NCBI GenBank assembly: GCA_022605405.1
Contig: JABYQQ010000008.1
Coordinates: 558,001-622,000, forward strand
Reading direction: 5' to 3'
Length of the DNA: 64,000 nucleotides
DNA from: Earliella scabrosa
Taxonomy: Eukaryota > Basidiomycota > Agaricomycetes > Polyporales > Polyporaceae
Shown here: positions 36,615 through 48,072 of the stretch, one piece after another
Numbering within the stretch: the stretch's first letter is position 1
Layout of the letters: each line of letters starts with the position of its first letter
The notes under the pieces: model-generated
Seen by the model: only the letters and a program-made list of their open reading frames with translations
What the model was told of the DNA's origin: nothing
The model's database searches: none
Position numbers and translations under genes: made by a program

Positions 36615-38736
36615 CCCCCAACGCGCATGCCTGCCGCCTGTCTAGTGCTTGGTTTCGCGGATCACGCCGCTCTCCCCTCCCCGCTACGCTAACCTAATGC
36701 CATAGTCCCGCTCATCTTGCTTTGCTCGCGCCGCCTCCCTCTTGACCCCCGCCATCGTCTCCTCCTCTCGTCCCTCCTTGCCGTCTTGCACTAATCGTCT
36801 ATTGTCCGTTGTCTGTCCGTTCGTCCGTCCGTCCGCCGAGCGTCGCCGTGTCCTATACCACTCTGTACATGCTGTGTATCAATTACGTCTTCACCTCCCC
36901 CGCCGCACTCAGGCGCCTCCTAAGCATAGCTAACGTCATGCTAGCAGCTACTTCTCCTCCGCGTAGTCTCAGGCTCAGGCCGATACTCAATATGTACTTG
37001 TCATGTACTCCTCTCCGCGTTGCCGCTCCGGCGAACCAGTCTGCCTGCAGGCTGCAGCGAACCCCCCCCCCCCGCCTCTCCTCGCTTGCGAGGACGCCAT
37101 TCCCCAATAGGCATGCATAGTATTCGCCACCTTCTTCCGGCCGTGTGGGTGCACATATGCGCATCGCGGGAGAGGCACGCGTTCAACATGATCGTCATCC
37201 CGGCCCGACACCTACGTCGTTAATGCGCCGCTTGCTCGCCCAACGCGTCGACTGGACATGCGCACGCGACGCATGCACACGGGCGTCCCAGATGTCACGC
37301 GTCAGGCCTTCAGGCCTAGCGGCAATGTGAGATAATATATATGCTGTGTGCGGGCCGGGGCCAGAGAGTATAGACGTGTGGATCTACCATGCATGCATGC
37401 GACAAATGCTATGTACTGGGCGCAAGCGTCTCTGTAAGCAGAGGAAGAGGATACGGATGCTTGATTTCTTGGAGTATGGGCGATGGGATGGGGATGGATG
37501 GGTAGGTGGGTAAGGAAGGGGATAGCTATGTCCATGAAGCGAGACGAGACGAGACGGAACGAGACAGAACAACAACGGAGTCCAGGACAACGCCGCGACG
37601 CCCCCTCTCGCGCCTCAGGCTCTGCAGAGACGCTGAGATGGGACGAAACGCACGGGCGCGCAAAGACGGAAGGCGAAACAAACGAAAACACGGGTCAAGG
37701 AGCCAGAACCGCGGGGGAAGGGGAAGAACACGGAGGCGATAGATAATCACAGTCACGACTCGAGGCAAAAGAAGTGATAGGGGAAGGAGATGGGGTGGGG
37801 AACGGGGTACGGATCGAGTAACGGCGTAATGAGGAGAGATACAGGAAGAGGAGAATAGAGCAGAGGCTAGACACGACAGAGAGATTCGGGTACCGGCCGT
37901 CGAGGGACCGTCCTTGTAACTTGTAGACATACATATGGTGACAAATGATGCGGAGATGAGACGCGGGTGAATGATGGTGAGGTGGAGGTGAGGCGGACGG
38001 ATGACACAGGGGGTTGGGATTGAGGGGGCATAATGTGATGACGGGGAGATGTGTGACAAGAGGTGGAAGGGACATCCAGGCACACAGCATAAGGCTCGTA
38101 GCGAACAGCAAAACGAGATCAAAACCGAAGTCGAAGTCGAAAGCGCCGTCGAAGCCTAACAGCTGGCGGAGGACGGAATGATAGCGTGGAGGCGATGGGG
38201 CCATATGCAATGCAATCCACGAGGAGTGGTGACAAACAAGCTTGACACGATTTTTGTTGCTTTTCTGAGACATCTGCTGACTGAAGAACACGCGCCTCGG
38301 GCTCACGCACCCAAGGCCGACTCAAGCGCGCGAAAGCGAGAAGGAGGCCTGCCGGATAGCGGGGAGCGAGAGCGAGGAACCACGAGAGGGCGTGACAGAA
38401 GAGAAGAGGGCGGAGGAGGGTCAAGACGACGAAAAGAGAGCAGAGCGCGTTCGCGCAGGACTGGCGAGGGCATAACGAGCGTCAACAACGAGGGGCGTTC
38501 CATGGGCATAGCGGGCATGCGGGGTGTTCAGATTCGGGTCGTGTCCCTGACGCGAGGCCGTGGTGTGGGTCCAGGCCGGCGAGAGGGATGCTTCCATAAG
38601 TGCGACATATCAGGGGGCGTGCGGACTGCGACATTCTTCTCAGGGTTTTCTGTGCGGCGATGATAGGATGAATCCGAACGCGTGGAGCGGTCGAGGAGGT
38701 GAAGGGAGGTCAAGGACATACACCCAGAGCATGCGC
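36615..38736. other. Convergent intergenic region, 2.1 kb
   Basis: Large gap between the 3' ends of the cap methyltransferase and CDC25 genes. It contains a run of 12 C (37062-37073), a purine-rich segment with GACGAGACGAGACG repeats (about 37540-37570) and minus-strand open frames (37526-38306) that look hydrophobic but have no start context or domain. I see no gene. Long 3' UTRs are the simplest content. Confidence 0.45.
37062..37073. repeat. C12 homopolymer tract
   Basis: Twelve consecutive C residues in the 3' flank of the cap methyltransferase gene. Confidence 0.9.
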
Positions 38737-41480
38737 TTAGTAGCCCATCGCCATACGGGTGGGGCCGTACGTCTCTGCGCGGGCCAGGGGCACGCGACCA
38801 ATCTTCTTGCCCTTGAACACGACGTTCTTGCTCGGCGGGGGGCACGGGCTGTCCCCAATGTCAGTGTCGTCGCCGTCGCTCTCATGACCACCGCTGCCGT
38901 CCTCTTGGAGGGTATGAAGCCCGCCGCGCCTCGTTCGCGCAGCGTTCGCGGCCGCGAAGAGCCCAGTTGGGCCGCCGCTTGGCGCGGTGTTGCGCTTGGG
39001 TGCGACGCCCTGGACCTGTTGCACCGCAGACGTCATGGAGAGCATCTTGCCTTCGCCGTACGCGTACGACTTGGTGCGGCCGAACTTGCCCTTCCTGAAC
39101 TGGTCGAGGTCCTCGCGACGCGATGCCGCGTAGGTCGGGTCGTCCATGCGCACGTACGCCTGCGGTTGGCAGCGAATGCCAGACTCCTGGTAGTACTGCG
39201 AATAACCACCCTCGAGGATGTAGAGCTCGGGGTAGTGAACGCGTGGGTAAACATGGTTGTTCATCGCCCTGTCCTTGGAGCGGAGATGCTTAGCGCTGTG
39301 AGGATTCGCGTTTCAGCAACATGTGCGTCTAACAAGCGATATACAGCACTTACAATGTCGGAGCTCTCTTAACGCTGAACTCACAGTGGAACACGAGGAT
39401 CGTCTTCTTGTTCGGGTCGCCGCTTGTCGACGGCGCAGGCTTGCTCGCTGCTATGCCGAGGAGGAACTCTTCCACGCCGGCAGTCGTGTTGATGTTGATG
39501 GCGCCGGGAATGTGCCCGCCGTTGTACTCATAGTCGAATCTGCAGTCAATGATGTGGAAGTTCTCCAGCTTAGAGTCGTAGACGCCGTCCAACAGTTCGT
39601 TGAGCTGCATCATACATTCCCGTCAGCATCCAAGCATCCACATCGTCTTGTGCGCGAGAGACGAACCGTCTTAGGGTTGATCCTCATCAACCCGTCCTCA
39701 CGCACGCGATGGCACGGGAGGATCTTGCCATGGGCCTCATTGTCACCGAAGCCGCCCAGACCAGGCGCAGCGTTGAGGTACTTGCTGCGCGGCGTGTCGC
39801 GGTCCGCAACGGTCTTCGCCCTGTCGTCGCGCTCCTCGCTCCGGCGCAAACCACGGGTGGTTATGATCTCGGTATCGCGCTTCATAAGCGCGGTGGCGCC
39901 GGTAAGGGGGCGGAAGTCGTCCGTCCCGTCGCACCGGCGGATGGTCTTGACTTGCTGGCGCTTAGCATACGCCTGCGCGGGCGAGCTCATGTCTGGGTCC
40001 TGGTCGAAGCTAGACTCGCTCGACATGCTCTGCTCAAGCAGGTTGGGAGGCAGCATGGCCGAGAATGCGCGGCGTGCCGGAGGAAGACGGTGAACCTCCT
40101 CCCTGTCCTCGCTATCGTCCGCGTTCGTCATGATCGGGTACGCGGTCTGGGGATGCGGGGAGCTCGACATAGGACCTTCACCGGGAGCAATCATAGCGCT
40201 GAGAGCAGGACGACGAGGTCGCTTCTTGTTCGCGTTGAGCGCCAGCGTGGCCGGCATACCGAGGCCAAGGCTCGCGGGCTTCTTCTGGTTAGCAAGCAAG
40301 TTGGTGCTCGCCATGCGCTCAAGCTTGTGAGCAGAAGGCGAAGAGTTCGCCGGCGACGAAGAGTATCCGTTGTCCTCATCCTCGAACAAGTGCTGGTGGC
40401 TCCGACGAAGACTCATGCTCTTCGAATCGGGAGACGAAGAGCGACGCTTCTTGGGGAACGGCTGGCAAGGACTCTCCGTGAAGCCAGAAATACCGGATAT
40501 GTTCGCGGCGTCCTCGAGACCATGACCGGCCCGGCCGGAGGACACGACGTCGACGTCGTAGAACAGATTCTTGAACGTCGTTACTGTCGGCGCCGCAGAG
40601 ATGGGTGACGGCGGCTCGAACGAAGCAACCCCGAAGTTGAATGCAGTGATGGTCGGGGCGGCGGACAGTGGGCCGTGCGAATCAGGTGCAGAGGATGACG
40701 GACCAAGGTTGAACGAGGTGTCGATGTCCATCCTGTCGGAGGGTGACGAAGGGATGTCGAGAGGCTGACCACCACGAAATCAGCCACAGTTCGTGTACGC
40801 GTTGTGATCGAGACTGAGACGAAACCACCCACCTGACTGAACGAGTTCTCATCCGCCTGAGGACGCGGAGGAGCAAGCCACTCGGTTGGGAGTGCAGCCC
40901 GCTGAAGGCGTTTGCCGGTGCTGGTGCCAGTGCCAGACTTCGATACCGAGTACTGAGAGGCCGTGTCGTGACCATTGCTCATGTCGCGACCGAACAACCT
41001 TGCGGCGCTGGTGGCTGCACGCGGTCTGCCCACGAAAGGCTTCTGGTTGGAGGTCTGCAGGATCGGCGCCGGTTCGAGTCGAGGGGGAGGGATGGGAGAA
41101 ATGTCCATAGGAACATGGTTAGGGTTCTCATCCTCGGGCGTGAGTGGTTGGGAATCTCTTGCAGGAGAGTTCAAGGACATGTTGGACGCGAATGAGAGCT
41201 CGAGGTCGAGATCGACATCGGGAGCACTGGAGTTGGCGTTCTCATTACGTACGGGGGCAACAGGAGCAACGGGGGCATCGCGCTTAGTGCTCTTGCCGCC
41301 GAGAAAGGACGGTACCGCTAGATGGGTGTTGAACTTGGAGTTGTTGAGGAAAGACATGCGGAATTGATGCTTAAGGACTCGTGTCTTGAGGGTAGGAGGG
41401 TTTCTCTTCTGCTTCTTGCTCGGCCGGTCGGGTGTTTCGTCTGGGTCGGCGAGGAACCGTCGTCGAAGGTTGGAGGACAT
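38737..41480 (-). CDS. CDC25: M-phase inducer phosphatase CDC25 (MIH1-like)
   Basis: Dual-specificity phosphatase that removes inhibitory phosphates from CDK1 and starts mitosis. Four exons (40833-41480, 39667-40764, 39354-39604, 38737-39295) join in phase to 851 residues. The N-terminal ~550 residues are Ser/Pro-rich regulatory sequence with basic patches (RPSKKQKRNPP, PKKRRSSSPDSK). The rhodanese-fold catalytic domain begins around LPCHRVREDGLMRINPKT and LNELLDGVYDSKLENFHIID. It includes the CDC25 marker DCRFDYEYNGGHIPGAIN and the Cys-x5-Arg active site HCEFSVKRAPT (near 39355-39390), then HLRSKDRAMNNHVYPRVHYP and YILEGGYSQYYQ. A C-terminal tail of about 125 residues follows, ending RMAMGY. 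The domain, the CEFS motif and the following conserved block make the call secure. Confidence 0.95.
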
Positions 41481-43037
41481 GTTGACCGATGTACAGGTTA
41501 TGGTACAACAGAAGGGAAGGATACAGTCGCGCCGTGGTTGGGTCGTGGTCAGGTCGTGTTTGTGTCGTAGTCGGTGCGTAGCACGGCGTCCGGCAGATGA
41601 ACGTGGACAGGAGGGAGACCAGACCGGACAGCGATGCGGGAGGAGGCAAGGTGAAGAGAGAGATGAGCGGAAGAAAGCAACGCGTTATATGAAGTGCAAA
41701 ACGAACCAAAGACAGATCTGGCCAAAGACTCAGATCGTGGCTCAGAGCGGCTTTGTGCACGGACCTCGGCAACTGTGGGGGCGAGATGAGTATCGGCATG
41801 GACGGATTGATGGATAAGCGGGAATGGAGGTGGTCGATCAATGCTATTGTCCGCCGGAAGAGGCGGACGCAGGGACCGAGGGGCGAGACGGGCAAACGGT
41901 AAAGGATTGTCCGCCAGAAATGGTATACGCATGTGGAGGTGATGTCAACGCGGAAAGATCCTGCTACGCGGGGAGCAACAAAGCAGGACGAGAGCAACCT
42001 CTTCCTTTGACCCAACCCAACGCAACTCTTATGCGGCCTCTGAAGAGGTTGACCGCCGACTGTCATGGCTTCCGCAACGTCTCCCTCGCAACGAAGAGCG
42101 GTAACTTTAAGTTGGACAGCGGTCCGGGGATCAGGTGCGTCAAGACTTTGGTCTCTATTAAAGCGCAGGCTGAGCCAAGGACTTGTCGTAGAGAGCACGT
42201 ACGAAGACACCCAAGCTCTCCGGTGGACAGTCTCTACTCCCGCGAGCAACAAGATGACATCTCCCCCGCATGCGCTGATGCGCTGTCCGCTGGTCCACGA
42301 GGTACGTGCCGCTTGGCTGGCAGGGACACAAAGGAAAGAGAGGAGAGACGCACCTTGAATCGAAGGAGTGTGAGACGGAGGAGGCCGCGCCTTCGGGAGG
42401 AGCAAACGAGGTCAGCAGGAGGTCTCGGACAACAAAGCGGAGAGCTGAAGCGGTCGGGATTCTCACGAGAGGTGAACAGAGGAGGTCGGGCCAAACAGTC
42501 GTGTAAGCGTTTGTGGGTCCACACCTTCCGGGCGCTGAGTGGTTCCCGCCGTTCGTTGGTCCGGAGCTGGGCGGTGTGGGGTATCTGGAGGAAAGGTCGC
42601 CTGGAGAGAAAGAGAAGATGAGGCGTCGCGCGGACAGGCGGTCGTCGCTGTCCTCGATATGTCGCAGCGGGCAGCAGGCAAACTCGCCCCCGCCCCCTCG
42701 ACGCCCGCCTTTGTTTGCGCGTTGTTTGGCCCATGTTCGTATCCTGACGTAAGCCGCGCGACGGGCCCACCTGTGCGTGACCGTGTTTGCACTTCAGGGC
42801 AGGCTCCCCCGCGTGTTCAGCGCGCTGTGCGAGCTCCATCCATCACTCCACGGCAAGGATGTCTCCACCAGTTCGCGTGCGACATCACAGTTGCGTCGCG
42901 TCCAGGTCACATCCGCGCCATTGCGGACGTCATGCTCCTCCCTATCTCACACCTCCCGAGCCTCCGCTCGATAAAAGCATGACGCTAGAGGCACCTCCAG
43001 GCTCCTCGCAAACAAACCATTCCACAACATCGACATC
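41481..43037. promoter_or_regulatory. Divergent intergenic region, CDC25 / DJ-1-like gene
   Basis: About 1.56 kb carrying both promoters. A 344-codon open frame on the minus strand (41371-42405) overlaps the CDC25 start in another frame and has no domain; I regard it as a shadow over a long 5' UTR and promoter. Nothing else is recognisable. Confidence 0.45.
42970..42977 (+). promoter_or_regulatory. TATA-like element of the DJ-1/PfpI gene
   Basis: GATAAAAG, 60 bases upstream of the start codon at 43038. Confidence 0.5.
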
Positions 43038-44488
43038 ATGACAACCGCAGGCGCAGGCAAAGTACTCATCGTCCTCTCCGACGCCGACAAGTTCGCCATC
43101 CAAAAACCGGATGGCTCCGTCTCCCAAGAGGACACTGGCGTCTTCCTGACCGAGCTCGCGAAGCCGCTCGAACAAATATTGGGTGCAGGATACGAGGTTG
43201 TGGTACGCACTTACCCTCGAAATCCGATTGTACCAATATTCCGTCCCAGAACTCATGCATGCTTTGTCCTACAGTTCGCCTCTCCGTCGGGCAACGCCGT
43301 CAGCGTCGACCCGCTATCCGAGTCCCTCCTCGTCTACTTCGGCAAGTGGTGGGAGAAACGCAAAGAGGAGTCCCTCCTCCGCCGCGTGGACATCGAGGCT
43401 GGAGTGCGTTCGCCTCGCCCGTTTAGCACCATCACCGACGAGGAGCTCAAGTCCTTCGACGGCGTCTTCATCCCTGGCGGGCATGCTCCGATCTCCGACC
43501 TTGGTAACAACCCTGAGCTTGGTCGCATCCTATATCACTTCCATAACGAACACAAGGCGACCGGTAAGTCTTCTTTCCAGAGCGGCATGGAGATTCACAT
43601 CTGAGGAGGCACGAACACATTGAATGCTTCCAATACGATGCCTCCAGCATGCTGGACACACGCCGGTGGAGCGCTCGCCATGTTTTCCACTCACCGATCG
43701 TATTCGGAGGATTGCGATATGTCTCGGTCGCGAGCGTGCCGCCTCGCTCATCGGGTAGTCATCGATGTGACAATATTTGACTTCATGCATGCTGACCAGC
43801 GCCGTGTCCGTCTGTACGGGCTCTGCCTGACGGACTGGGCCTGTTCTGTACTGCTTGTTCGTCACGACTATCACATCCCCATTTCTACGCGTCGCCTCAG
43901 GAAGCGGACTCGTCCTTTGTGCCCAGCGATACGCTGAGCAGGGAGGGACATGGCACTCTCATGTACTGCGAGGTTGTCATTTCTCACCTTGACTGATAGC
44001 ATCATCTTCTGTATTTGTTGCGAAGGAAGCTGCGCTCCGGTGCGCCTGCTTCCCCGGTCACCAATGCGGGTGCGGCGGGGTGGACCCGCCGTTGCATGTC
44101 ACTTCTTGCCATCTGTCAACCCCCGCCGGTTTGGTTCCCCGCTTTCGGACTTCTCAAGCTGACTAAACCACCCACAGCTGTCATTTGCCACGGCCCGTAC
44201 GCGCTCCTCTCGACCAAGTACGCGCCCAACTCGCTCGGGTTCGCATACAAAGGCTACAAGCTCACGTCGTGGTCGGATGCCGAGGAGAAGCTCGTGGAGA
44301 CCATGAAGGGCGGCACCGTGCCGACCAAGGTCGAGTCGACGCTGAAGGAGGAGGGTGCGGAGATGCTGACGAGCGTGGGCAAGAAGATGGGCGGCATCAC
44401 GGTCGATCGCGAGGTCGTGTCGGGCGCGAATCCTATGGCTGCGAACGCGCTGGGCACGCAGTTCGTGCAGATGCTCAAGGCGCACTAG
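43038..44488 (+). CDS. DJ-1/PfpI superfamily protein, Hsp31-like
   Basis: Class I glutamine-amidotransferase-like fold protein of the Hsp31 type; relatives act as glutathione-independent glyoxalases or stress chaperones. Exons 43038-43202, 43275-43563 and 44178-44488 give 254 residues. The N-terminal strand is KVLIVLSDADKFAI; the acidic residue of the triad is probably Glu39 in TGVFLTELAKP. Further features are FASPSGNAVSVDPLSE, FIPGGHAPISDLGNNPELGR and the nucleophile elbow VICHGPYALLS (Cys155, codon 44186-44188) followed by His. The second intron (43564-44177) is 614 nt, about ten times the usual size here, and splits the fold just before the nucleophile; both splice sites (GTAAGT, CCACAG) are good. 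The 3' end converges with the esterase gene 136 bases away. Confidence 0.92.
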
Positions 44489-44624
44489 ATGACGCCTGTC
44501 GCGACAGATTGAAAGCAGAGTCCAGACCTGTATCGATAGCGCAAATGCATTGTATGAGTATATATCTCATGTATCTCTGGTGATCAAGAGACTAGAGCTA
44601 TTTAAATGTCTGCTATCTGAGCTT

Positions 44625-45694
44625 CTAAGCCTTTGAGAACGCGCTCCTCTTCTTTGTGACCTCTCTGTAGTGCTCTAAATCTTCGCAGATCTCATTGAAC
44701 CTGTGCGAGGCTGTCAGCTTGATGCTGGCAACAAGACGACTGGAATGAAGATCACTCACGGAGCGAACACGAACTGCAGATTCTCGTGATAGTACTCAGG
44801 GTGCTTCTCCGCGATCGTCTTGTTGAGCTCCTCAAATACGATCTATAAGACTGCCGTCAGCACACCAGATCCCGCCATCCTGCCAAAGACCTCTCGGACA
44901 CCTACAGCATACCCCGCCTCGTTCAAATGCAGGCCATCCGTCAAGAACTTGCTCAGCTCCTTTTCGACCCTCCCCGCGGCATCGTATATCGTCGTCCACA
45001 AATCAACGACCGCGACGCCCTCCTTCGTCCCCACCTCCTTCACCGCCTCCGCATACGTCTTCGTGACCTCAAACTCCCTGTCCCTTGGGCCGGGCGGGTC
45101 CTTGGCCGCCTGGCGCGCCGCCCACTGGTCCGCGTTCACCGGCGGTGGCGTCATGAAGATCACGCGCGTGTCGGGCGAGTACCGCGGCGACTCGGGCGAG
45201 GAGACGTGCCAGACGAACTTGGACAGGTTCGCCTTGAACCGCTCTAGCGGGACGTGCTGGTCGCGCACGGGCAGCGCCGCGTCGTTGGCCCCGAGCCAGA
45301 TCACCAGCAGCCGGATCTTGGGGACGTGCTGCTGCTCGTGCTGCGTAGCGAAGCACTGCAGCGATATGCGTCAGTGACTCGCGGCCAGGCGTGGATGACT
45401 AGCTAGGCGGCTCCGTCGGGGCACTTGCCTGCTCGAAGACGGGCAAGGTCCAATCAGTGTTATACCCGCTGAATCCCCGGTTAAGCACGTCCATCTTGCG
45501 GTTGTATACATCTGTGTCGATCCCCAAACGATCGAGAGTGAACGCAAGTACTCCGGTCAGCCCACTGGCAATCTCACTGGGATCGAAGCATTGGACGTAC
45601 GCGTGAGCCGGGCACCGAAGCCATTGAGTTCATATCCTCCCTGGGTGAGGGAGTCGCCGAGGAGCATGATCGCATCCTGTATGTAGGCTGCCAT
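44625..45694 (-). CDS. GDSL esterase, isoamyl acetate-hydrolysing type (IAH1-like)
   Basis: SGNH-fold hydrolase that cleaves short-chain esters. Five exons (45601-45694, 45429-45550, 44906-45355, 44760-44842, 44625-44700) give 274 residues in phase. Block I is MLLGDSLTQGG (Ser15), block II NRGFSGYNTDW, block III VIWLGANDAA, and block V the catalytic Asp-x2-His of TDGLHLNEAGY. The second intron uses a GC donor (CAG|GCAAGT), a standard minor splice class, which restores VFEQCFATQHEQQHV. The C-terminal exons encode IVFEELNKTIAEKHPEYYHE and EDLEHYREVTKKRSAFSKA. The length is typical of fungal IAH1 proteins, and no signal peptide is visible, so it is probably intracellular. Confidence 0.92.
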
Positions 45695-45840
45695 GGTCGT
45701 CCAAGTGAAGCTGGTAAAAGCAGTCGCGATGTTCACAGTTACGGTTACAGTTCAACGTTGACGTTGGAGGTCCCGGTCAGTGAACCTGGGAATGTCTCAC
45801 TTAGGCTGAGTACTCGGAAGTTCGGGCCGAGCATAACTTC

Positions 45841-46160
45841 GACTTTCGACCAACTTTCAAGGTCCCAATCGTGAGCAGAATTATGAATGTTGACGTCGAT
45901 TCACTTCGTACCTTCGCAAGTACTATGACTACCCACTCAATGTTCCATCGTATATTGGTTCTCTCGCATAGCCCTCAGCGCTTAAGTGACATGTTTCTCA
46001 GTCAGAGAAGCGCCTGTCATAATCTTCATTACTACCACGACCATGCTGATGGTTGATGTCGACCTTCATCCAGTTGGCCGCGGGTACGTATGTACCACCC
46101 TCAACAGTGGTCGACTGCTCACGATCCTGCGGGGGCAGACGGCATTGGCATACACCCTGT
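45841..46160 (+). repeat. Diverged direct repeat, copy A
   Basis: Shares an ordered series of blocks with 47761-48045: CTTTCAA..TCAATCGTGAGC, GAGAAGCGCC.GT, TCAT.ACTAC.ACGA.CATG, CAG.TGG.CGCGGGTACGT and TGACTGCTCAC-like blocks followed by GGCA..CGGCATT. Substitutions and small indels separate the blocks. The order is conserved over about 300 bases, so this is homology and not chance. Confidence 0.75.
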
Positions 46161-46448
46161 ACCTATGGGACGGTGCCAATGGCGATGGCGATGGCAGGTA
46201 AGTATTCTCACTGCTGGCAGCGGTGTTGCCTCACGGAGTCTAAGCGTGCGCTGACGATACTTAGTTCGTCCACGCCATATTCACTCAAGTGGTAAAGTAG
46301 TAAGCTGGTTCCGCTAGATGCGCACGGATGGACTCTGCGGGTCAACCGTCGGAAATGCGCTTAGGTGGACATCGGCGGATGAGGTTGTGCCCCTATCCCG
46401 ACGACGGATGCTCCATCCTGGGCCCGACTATGACGTAGCCAAAGGGAG

Positions 46449-46455
46449 TATATAA
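46449..46455 (+). promoter_or_regulatory. TATA box of the 46517 gene
   Basis: TATATAA, 61 bases upstream of the start codon at 46517. Confidence 0.6.
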
Positions 46456-46516
46456 CACATAGAGAACACGGACTCTCCGTCAAAGCATCACCCTCACAAC
46501 CTCACCGCGCGCTACT

Positions 46517-47559
46517 ATGTCTAGATCTCCTAGTCCCGAGCCGAATCGAGAGGCAACCCAGGCCTCTCTTCTGGACGAGTTCCACTCGCGGTGCATCCTC
46601 TGCGGGTGCCCGTATGCTGGTCCACACACCAAAATATTCGATCTAGACCCCATTGGTCAATACTATGTGAGTAGATGTAGATGCACCTCCATTTTCCATG
46701 ATCACGGTCACTGACTTCGACTTAGAGAGCGGCAGCCTCACGGGCCGCATTCAACTTCGATCGAGACTATCCTTGGTACACCGGACAGAATGGCCTTCTG
46801 CGTCAGTTTTCACCCATTTGCAGAGAGATAACATCGTTCAAACGAAATGTTCAGTTTGCCCACAGTGCGCGTTCATCAAACCAGATGGATGTCATGTGCC
46901 AGCAACCCTCGTACCATGCACACAGCTCTTGAAATACGTTATAGCGTATCTTCAGCAGCCAGACAAAGACTTCCAAGTCACTTCAGTCGACGAGGTGAGT
47001 AGTTAAATTGTCTTGGTAGGCTTTACAAGGCATTGAACCCCTGCCAACTATCGCATAGATATTGGCGGAATTGGAGGCCAATCCGGAGAAGCTCGACCCC
47101 GAGCGCAAGACTGTACCTTTCTTGCATTGCTATGAACTGATTGTCTTCCGCTCGGAGGGCATACCGGCCACCATCCCAATTCACCGTCGCCCCGCAATCC
47201 TTATGGCTGGCTCTCCTCCGCGCCGATATCAAGTCTTTGACCCAACCGAATCGTGCGACTCCGACGCAGCACTAGACGGCAAACTTTACCTCGGGCTTGA
47301 CGACGAACCTTCGAACCGCGACACGGTGCTCTGGAGAATTCGCCGGCCTCCGGGAGCTTTCCTCACCTTTGCCTTGGAGATGTGTCGGCGGGGGCCGCCG
47401 GAGGAGTTAGGCGAATTGGGCATCCTCGTTCACAATGTGTGGCAGATGTGTGGTCCCACAATCACTGCTTTCAAGAGATGGGGAATGCCTGTAAGGGTAC
47501 CTCAGTTGTACGATGGTCCTCCTGGTCGGGCTGTTGTCGCGGTGTTACGCAACAGTTGA
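46517..47559 (+). CDS. Hypothetical protein, possibly HNH-like, reading frame uncertain
   Basis: I do not recognise a secure family. Exon 1 (46517-46666) encodes MSRSPSPEPNREATQASLLD and a Cys-x2-Cys pair in RCILCGCPY, with a GTGAGT donor. Exon 3 (47059-47559) encodes ILAELEANPEKLDPERKTVP and a C-terminal part ending AVVAVLRNS. Exon 2 can be read two ways. With the acceptor after 46727 the frame is open throughout and gives 305 residues, including KCSVCPQC. With the usual acceptor after 46725 the frame starts RAAASRAAFNFDRDYPWYTG and then QNGLL, which looks more like real protein and recalls fungal HNH-nuclease-like proteins, but it stops before exon 3. So the gene may be intact with an unusual acceptor, or an HNH-like gene broken by an indel near 46790-46870. 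Confidence 0.5.
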
Positions 47560-48072
47560 GCGGGTGTATCAGCCACATACTCAGAATCGTCTCTCTAACC
47601 ACGTCGCAATTATATACCAGAAAATTGGAGCCGAATCTTTTTGTGTCGCTTCCACTTCCACCATCATCTTCTGAGTCATGGTTACGACTCCTGGCAGAAT
47701 AAGTACCAAGTACTCTGCAGCATATATGGCGCACTTTCCCCCGGATTCCGACGACGACTGGGGTTGTCTCCATCTTTCAAAGTTTCAATCGTGAGCGATA
47801 TTACTGCTTGGATCATGTACCTTTGCCACAAGCACTGCAGTGCTTCGGTCGCGTAGCGCCTGGTCAAACTCGGAGAAGCGCCGGTGATTTTTCATCACTA
47901 CTACGATCATGTCGCTGGCCATAGCTTGAACAAGAATTCGGCCTTCCATGCAGCTGGTCGCGGGTACGTTTTTACCTCGCTCCGCACTGGCAATAGTTGA
48001 CTGCTCACACGGTTCTGCAATGGCAGGCATTAGCACACGCCCTCGGCCCCTTCTAGCGCGGCAAGAGTCATC
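47560..48072. other. Intergenic region carrying repeat copy B
   Basis: About 510 bases between two plus-strand genes. The first 150 bases are probably the 3' UTR of the hypothetical gene; 47761-48045 is repeat copy B and doubles as the promoter of the next F-box gene. Confidence 0.5.
47761..48045 (+). repeat. Diverged direct repeat, copy B
   Basis: Direct-orientation homologue of 45841-46160, about 1.9 kb away; it ends some 30 bases before the F-box gene start at 48073. Confidence 0.75.

Larger units (their letters stand above)
45695..46516. other. Intergenic region carrying repeat copy A
   Basis: About 820 bases between the divergent esterase and hypothetical genes. Positions 45841-46160 are a diverged direct copy of 47761-48045 (see repeat entries). 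A TATA box at 46449-46455 serves the plus-strand gene. Confidence 0.5.

Noticed and set aside
37540..37570. GACGAGACGAGACG purine repeat as a satellite
   Set aside because: Only two to three imperfect units; simple sequence.
39709..40608. 299-codon plus-strand open frame
   Set aside because: Antisense to CDC25 exon 2, Arg/Val-rich composition, no domain.
41371..42405. 344-codon open frame on the minus strand
   Set aside because: It overlaps the CDC25 start in another frame, has no domain, and its composition matches a GC-rich 5' UTR/promoter shadow.
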